A stretch of DNA of 64,000 nt from Ashinkailepas kermadecensis (lineage: Eukaryota > Arthropoda > Thecostraca > Neolepadidae), in assembly GCA_034440615.1 (NCBI GenBank), contig JAOTOM010004951.1:77501-141500 (forward strand), written 5' to 3'. This document shows positions 58,749 to 64,000 of the stretch, piece after piece. The position numbers and the translations under genes were made by a program. Under the pieces are notes generated by a model. That model had not been told where the DNA came from. It saw only the letters and a program-made list of their open reading frames with translations, and searched no databases. Every line of letters begins with the position of its first letter. The first letter of the stretch is position 1.

Positions 58749-58915
58749 ATGTCTGTCGCGTCACTACAACTGGGACCTGCCCACGGCCAGTGTGATCATC
58801 ATCTTCAACAACGAGGCGTTCTCGTCTCTGGTGCGCACCATCCACAGCGTCATCAACCGAACGCCAGCCCACCTGCTGAAGCAGATCATCCTGGTGGACG
58901 ACTTCAGCGACCGAG
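58749..58915 (+). CDS. Polypeptide GalNAc-transferase, exon 3 (start of catalytic domain)
   Basis: The acceptor CTGCGCAG ends at 58,748 and the donor GACCGAG|GTCAGT lies at 58,915/58,916. The first base completes a Leu codon from exon 2. The exon encodes [35 protein letters not shown] and [10 protein letters not shown], the conserved opening of the GT27 catalytic domain. The usual FHNEA is FNNEA here. The isoform cannot be assigned. Later parts (DxH, WGGE-type motif, ricin-type lectin domain) are not found in the remaining 5 kb, so the gene probably continues past the window. Usage here is GC-rich while exons 1 and 2 are AT-rich. Confidence 0.88.
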
Positions 58916-58934
58916 GTCAGTCCTGCGCCCACTA

Positions 58935-59092
58935 GTGGGCGACGAGTAGTCTGGGTGTAAGTTTTCGTCTCACAATCGGAAGATTGTGGTTCGAGTCTCA
59001 CCTGTCGCTAGCTTCACCAGCGGCCAATCGGCGTGAGAGATTGGCGACGCTATATGACTCAACGGTTGACGTGTCGTAAACCAATAATCAGC
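58935..59092 (+). mobile_element. tRNA-derived SINE copy
   Basis: Head TAGTCTGGGTGTAAG, box B GGTTCGAGTCT (58,988-58,998), CACCTGTCGCTA, then a body with CGGCGTGAGAGATTGGCGAC, CTATATGACTCAACGGTTGA and the end GTGTCGTAAACCAATA. It starts about 20 bp after the donor of GalNAc-transferase exon 3. Confidence 0.82.
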
Positions 59093-59108
59093 TTCCGAAT
59101 GACGCCGC

Positions 59109-59245
59109 GGATGATGGCGATTGTGGTGATGGTGGTGTTGGTGGTGATAGTGATGTTGGTGACCAATGCGGCTATGTTGGTAATGGTGATAATGGTGGTG
59201 ATGATGACCACTGCGGAGATGGTGGTGATGGCGGCCGCCTCGGCG
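59109..59245. repeat. GATGGTGGT-type simple repeat
   Basis: Imperfect triplet-rich repeat of GGTGAT and GGTGGT units immediately after the SINE. Confidence 0.8.
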
Positions 59246-59249
59246 ATGG

Positions 59250-60118
59250 CGGTGCCGTCGTGTGGAAATGCACTTCAACGACGGTGGTAGCCTGGTGTGC
59301 GCGCTAAAGTCGCAGCTCAGTGAGCACGCACGAGCAGTGTTGCACCTGCAGTGTTAAATTATTCGCAAAATAGGGTGGAATTTACCACTTTCTGAACACT
59401 CAATCGACATCCTTCTCCAAGAAGTATCGACATCCTGCTTCTTGATGCGTGCTTATGAAGTATTCGTGTCTCCTTTCTAACAGTACCTCGTTTGTTAAGT
59501 ATCATGATCATGCTCTCGATAATGGATGGTGATACATGAACATTTCGCAATGCAATTTCAGGTAAAGGGATTATCCATAATGCGATATGGCATACAGCAC
59601 CTTTGTGTAGAATAAGTTTTTTTTTCGCTATCCTGAAGATAGCTCTTCCTGACATATGAATATCAAAATAACTGATGAAGGTACAACCATTGGCTGAAAT
59701 TTAAGTCTGAAAGGCATCAAAAACATTTGAAATGACACTAATTCCATGACAAATTTCGACATCCTACTGTGCATGTTTCGACATCTCACACCTAACGAAA
59801 AACAATTATTTTAACACTGTGCACCTGTGACGATGCCGGCCATGGTGGTGCCGATGATCAGCACTGCGAGCACTATCAGCCGTGGTCAGGATCGCTGTCA
59901 GGACCACCGCAGCTGTATAACGCTGCGGTGGGCGCTGTATAACCAATGCAGTTGATGCGCCCTAAAACCCTAATAACCAACCAGGACCACCGCAGCTACA
60001 AACTATCCTGTGGAGGAGTAGAGTAAAACTAAAACCATTTAGACATCCGCGAGATGTCCCCCACCGAACCCCGCATTCAGCACTTGAAACATCACACACG
60101 TAAATTTACCCTTAATGT
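59250..60118. other. No gene recognised
   Basis: Mixed sequence. No further GalNAc-transferase exon was seen. AACCCTAATAACCAACC near 59,965 resembles a phrase near 55,020. Confidence 0.35.
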
Positions 60119-60120
60119 AA

Positions 60121-60660
60121 GGAGGCCGCGGTAGCTCAGTTGGTAAAGCGTCGGACTCAGGGCCACAGGGGCCCATCTGGGTTAAGCCTATCTAGAAAAG
60201 GTACTAGAAATATACATACTCTCACCCCAATCAATCCTTTATCTCAAGTTCCTAGGAAGCTATATATCCCAGCCTATTCGCTTGCTATTGCATAACACAC
60301 TGAACAATTACAAACTCCTCCCGTCCTACCCATTGTGCTACCATAGACAATCTCATCAGTATCACATCCCGAAGGAAGGTGCTGAATCCATTGCTAGGTA
60401 CACCATATATAAAGTTATAAAGCGTTTAGACTTAATAAGAGACTCACTTGCTATTGCGTAACACACTCAACAATTACAAACTCCTCCCATCATACCCTTT
60501 GTGCTACCATAGACAATCTCATCAGTATCACATCTCGAAGGAAGGTGCTGAATCCACTGCTAGGTACACCCTATATAAAGCGTTTAGACTTAATAAGAGA
60601 CCCAAGGGCCCATCCAGTTAAGTCTGTAAATGTAAGATACTATAAGCCTGGTAAAAAGGC
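60121..60660 (+). mobile_element. tRNA-headed repeat with internal 166-bp duplication
   Basis: GGCCGCGGTAGCTCAGTTGG at 60,124 is a canonical tRNA 5' half with box A, reading on through AAGCGTCGGACTCAGGG, but no box B follows. Downstream, 60,281-60,446 and 60,447-60,604 are tandem copies (starting CTTGCTATTGC, period 166), flanked by related phrases (GGGCCCATC..GTTAAG at 60,170 and 60,606). It is probably a long SINE or SINE-like composite. It is not a functional tRNA gene. Confidence 0.55.
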
Positions 60661-60839
60661 CCTCCTCAACCATCCCATATCCTGAAGAAACCAGTCCTCC
60701 AATATCCCACACACCTATCAATGCCTATCTACCCTAGCTATCCAGCCCTATTCCCCTGATCTCTCTTAACACATGTGGATTGAATGCCTTATCAATAATT
60801 TTCAGACTGCATCCATGCCTGCTTAAAGTGGTCTGTGCC

Positions 60840-61530
60840 CAGGGGCGTCGATTTGTATCCTTTTGTGGGGGCCATGGCCCCACCAATGTTGATCTTGCCC
60901 CCCTCCCAATGTTGATTTGCCCCCCCCAATAACCCATGCTCTTTTTATGCTGATAAAAAAGTTAAAGGAAAAAATAACAAAAAACACCATGGCCATGGTA
61001 CATAGAAAATGCAGTTGATGTTAGCCAGCACATTTTGTACTGAAAAGAAACAGATTTGGATTAGATAGTGGGCTGACTCTCCACCTTTTGCTACAAAATT
61101 CAAAATTGAGTGCAAAAAAAACAACAACAAAATTGCTGGATTTCCCTCCCATGTGGAAGGACAACTTACATCATAAAATGTTGCGAATAGTTGATGGTAA
61201 TCAGGGGCGTCGAGTTGTATCCTTTTGTGGGGGCCATGCCTACCAATGTTGATCTTGGCCCCCTCAATGTTGATTTGGGCCCCCCCCCCCCAATAACCTA
61301 TGCTATTTTCATGCTGAGAAGAAAGTTAAAGGGAAAAAATGAAAAACGCCATGCTACTTACAAAACTTAATTGATGCCAATCAGCACATTTTGTACTGAA
61401 ATGAAACAAGATTTGGATTGGATAGTGCATTGACTCTCCACCTTTTGCTGCTAAATTGAAAATATTGTGGAAAAACAAAGGAGTTGGATTTCCCTCCACT
61501 TTGCAAGCACAATTTACATCATAAAATGTC
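60840..61530. mobile_element. Tandem duplication of a hAT-like repeat, period 362 bp
   Basis: CAGGGGCGTCGATTTGTATC starts at 60,840 and a close copy starts at 61,202. Both continue through GGGGGCCATG, CAATGTTGAT, a poly-C run, AACTTACATCATAAAATG and similar phrases. CAGGGGCGT resembles hAT terminal repeats. A matching right end was not found for either copy, so these may be truncated. Confidence 0.7.
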
Positions 61531-62537
61531 GAGATTATCTGACGATGATGCATTGTAAACCATATGGTCTGAAAAATCTGCAAAGCCACTAGACAACAAT
61601 TAACAATGTCATAATTATGCTTCCACACATGGCCAATGGCAAAAGCACATGCATATGGAGCTTGAACTGGATTCATTCCATTCAATTTCCAGTCATTGTC
61701 AAACTTGCACACAATCCAGTCCTGTCAACAACATTCTGTTTTCATTGAGATTGTGGATACACAAACTATATTTATTTTCAGCAGTCAACCCATCGCACTA
61801 TAAGCTTGATATTCACCTAGGTACCCACCTATATCCCAATGACAATTAGCATATATTCAATATTGAAAAGCAGCACCCCATTCTCGACCTGCACCAAGAG
61901 CCACATGTGAGCCAAATATCTGCCAGCTTATGGTACCATGCAATACAAAAGTAATCAAGAAGCTGCATGCACACGGTATTATAATCCCTATTCTTGAAGG
62001 AATGAATAGGAAGGTACTACTAAGCCGTAGCTTCCAAGACTTTCTAAACGAACCTTGCAAGCAAGGCATATAATCAGGTATATTCATTAGATGATTTGAA
62101 CGCTTCGGACTGATTGATCGTGACGTCACCAGTTCGATGTAGCCCCATTCCTATGCTGTACAGGGAGCTCTTGCGATTTCAGAAAAAAAACATATCGAAT
62201 TATATTACGCCAATTCGCATGATTCTGGCACTGCAAGAGGGATCGCTTCGCTTTCTTTCACCAATCTATCTACCACTTTTGCTCCAGCCATCGAAACTAT
62301 CGTGGTATATAGCGTCAAAGTTTTCTTGCGCACTGTCCAACCAGCATCCCAAACTTCGGGGGCGGTTACGCCTAGCCGTGTGGCGCAGAGGTATGAACTC
62401 AAACTCGAGATCCAGAGGTGGGGGGGGGGGTTCCTATCCCTCCAATAACTTTGCATTTTCAACCGCATTATTTTGCATTTTTAAATTAGGTAGGAACCTT
62501 ACTGCGTGTCATCACGCATATTGAGCCCGCTAACTGC

Positions 62538-63227
62538 CACTGGCGGATCCAGGGAGGGGCCATTCCGGCCATGGCCCCCCTGGAAGCGCTTAACAGGGGG
62601 GGGGGGGTGCATAGTGTCTTTTGCCCCCCGAAGCCAACAGAAGTCAACTAAATTAAAATGCAGTAACTTTTGACGAGGTAAAAAAATAGCGTCTGGATGA
62701 AAGAATATCTAATTTTAAAGATTTTCTTTAAATATAGTTGTTTGGAAGGCAGCATAGTAGCATAGTAGATTCCGACACACATTGAGGGTTCCATGCTGCC
62801 CAAGTTCTGCTTTCAGCAAGAGTTGACAAAATCGGATCCGCCAGTGTCCACGTGCACGAACGTTGACGTGGTACAAGACGTTGAACGTGATCGTGAACGT
62901 TTTGGTAAATAAGAACAAAAATCCGGTAACATAGAAACGGTGGAGGTAGGCTGGGGCCCTTGCACAGGAAATCATGTTGTCAATTATTATTATTTTTTAT
63001 TTATTTTAATTTTAATTATTATTTTTAAAATGGGCCCCTTTGCCAAATAGTGGTCAAAATCGGGTGCTTTCAACCAAAACACTTGGGAGAAGAGGCATCC
63101 TCCAAATCCGTTCGACCCCTCCCCTGATGCAATTCCTAGGTACGCCACTGGGGGAGGGGGGGGGGGGGCTGACGCCGAAACCCGAAAGTTGCCCCCCCCC
63201 CCAACCGGTGGGTTAGATCCGCCAGTG
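62538..63227 (+). mobile_element. hAT-like nonautonomous element, left arm of palindrome
   Basis: Begins CACTGGCGGATCCAGGG and ends TAGATCCGCCAGTG, inverted ends sharing CACTGGCGGATC. CTAACTGC occurs immediately before (62,530-62,537) and after (63,228-63,235), a perfect 8-bp target duplication as made by hAT transposases. Internally there is another GATCCGCCAGTG (about 62,836-62,847) and a CCTAGGTACGCCACTG end near 63,136, suggesting older nested insertions. There is no transposase frame. Confidence 0.85.
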
Positions 63228-63279
63228 CTAACTGCAACCTTAATCCTTGGCAACGCGGTACACAGTTTATCAGCGCTTT

Positions 63280-63947
63280 CACTGGCGGATCTAGCCGACC
63301 GGTTTGGGGGGGGGGCAACTTTCGGTTTTCGGCGTCAGCCCCCGCCCCTCCCCAGTGGCGTACCTAGGATTGCATCAGGAGAGGGGTCGAAAAGATTTGG
63401 AGGGTGCCCATTCTCCCACAATTATTTATTAAAAGCACCGGATTTCGACCACTATTTGGCAAAGGGGCCCATTTTAAAAGAATGATAATTAAAATTAAAA
63501 TTAAATAATAATTGACAACATAATTTCCTGTGTAGGAGCCCCAGCCTACCTGCACCGTTCCTATGTTACCGGATTTTTGTTCTTGTTTACCAAAACGTTC
63601 ACGTTCACGTTCAACGTCTTGTACGACGTCAACGTTCGTGTACACTGGCGGATCCGATTTTGTCAACTCTTGCTGTAAGCAGAACTTGAGCAGCATGGAA
63701 CCCTCGATGTGTGTCAGAATCTACTATACTACCATACTGGCTTCTAAACAATTTTTTTTAAATCCTTTAAAATTGAATATTCTTTCATCCAGACGCTATT
63801 TTTAACATCGGCAAAGGTTACTGCATTTTAATTTAGTTGACTTCTGTTGGTTTCTGGGGGGGGGCAAAAGACACTATGCCCCCCCTTCTTAAGCGCTTTG
63901 GGGGGGGGGGGCATGGCCGGAATGGCCCCTCCCTGGATCCCCCAGTG
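63280..63947 (-). mobile_element. hAT-like nonautonomous element, right arm of palindrome
   Basis: Begins CACTGGCGGATCTAG and ends GGATCCCCCAGTG. AGCGCTTT before (63,272-63,279) and GGCGCTTT after (63,948-63,955) match at 7 of 8 positions. It is the inverted counterpart of the element at 62,538-63,227 along almost its full length, with the same internal nested ends (63,352 and 63,644). Confidence 0.83.
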
Positions 63948-64000
63948 GGCGCTTTACCGAGGCTTATTTACTGACGCACCCGAGCAGAAATCGGGCATAT

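Noticed and set aside
60121..60165. Functional tRNA gene
   Set aside because: The 5' half is convincing but no T-arm or 3' acceptor strand follows.
62538..63947. Single foldback element
   Set aside because: Each arm has its own 8-bp target duplication, which fits two insertions better than one element with long inverted ends.

Overview
The window is nuclear DNA of an invertebrate animal, most likely an arthropod. It has spliceosomal introns, two recognisable animal gene families, tRNA-derived SINEs, non-LTR and Gypsy-like retrotransposons, hAT-like and TTAA-type DNA elements and a Penelope-type hammerhead motif. Nothing bacterial or viral was seen. The exact taxon cannot be fixed from the sequence. 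Most of the window is non-coding.

Layout. 1-14.2 kb is a minisatellite-dense block: arrays with units of 21, 65, 15, 55, about 38-40, 28, 44 and 45 bp, separated by unremarkable or CpG-rich DNA. 14.2-18.5 kb is low-information DNA that ends in a CpG-rich stretch with a 69-70 bp repeat and one possible upstream exon. 18.5-35.9 kb carries a multi-finger C2H2 zinc-finger gene on the + strand. Exons at 23,826-24,007, 30,494-30,636, 31,707-31,911, 32,459-32,672 and 33,297-35,551 join with consistent phase, and three zinc fingers are completed only by splicing. The C-terminal fingers match the ZNF423/ZNF521 (fly Oaz) family of transcription cofactors. A polyadenylation signal lies about 360 bp after the stop. 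The introns hold a CR1/Jockey-like reverse-transcriptase fossil, several tandem repeats and a SINE.

36-49 kb is a transposon graveyard: a TTAA-flanked DNA element (37.3-38.3 kb), a CAGNGG-ended element (39.2-39.5 kb), a 5'-truncated non-LTR copy with an inverted 5' end (39.9-41.0 kb) and a near full-length but dead I-like non-LTR element on the minus strand (42.7-48.8 kb). ORF1 of the last is split by a 501-bp MITE with perfect TIRs and a TTAA duplication. 49-52.3 kb is AT-rich and contains an internally deleted Gypsy-like remnant fused to a degenerate about 30 bp repeat.

53.6-58.9 kb carries the first three coding exons (+ strand) of a polypeptide N-acetylgalactosaminyltransferase (GT27): a type II Golgi membrane anchor, a stem region and the start of the catalytic domain. 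The rest of the gene is not visible in the window. 59-64 kb is again repeat DNA. It ends in two hAT-like elements inserted head to head 52 bp apart, each with an 8-bp target duplication, which together form an inverted repeat of about 1.4 kb.

The two genes have no evident functional link: one encodes a nuclear zinc-finger regulator, the other a Golgi glycosyltransferase. The most useful observations concern genome architecture: the nested MITE, the twin-priming-like insertion, the hAT palindrome, a hammerhead ribozyme-like motif, an E-box minisatellite, and repeats that multiply splice signals inside the zinc-finger gene.
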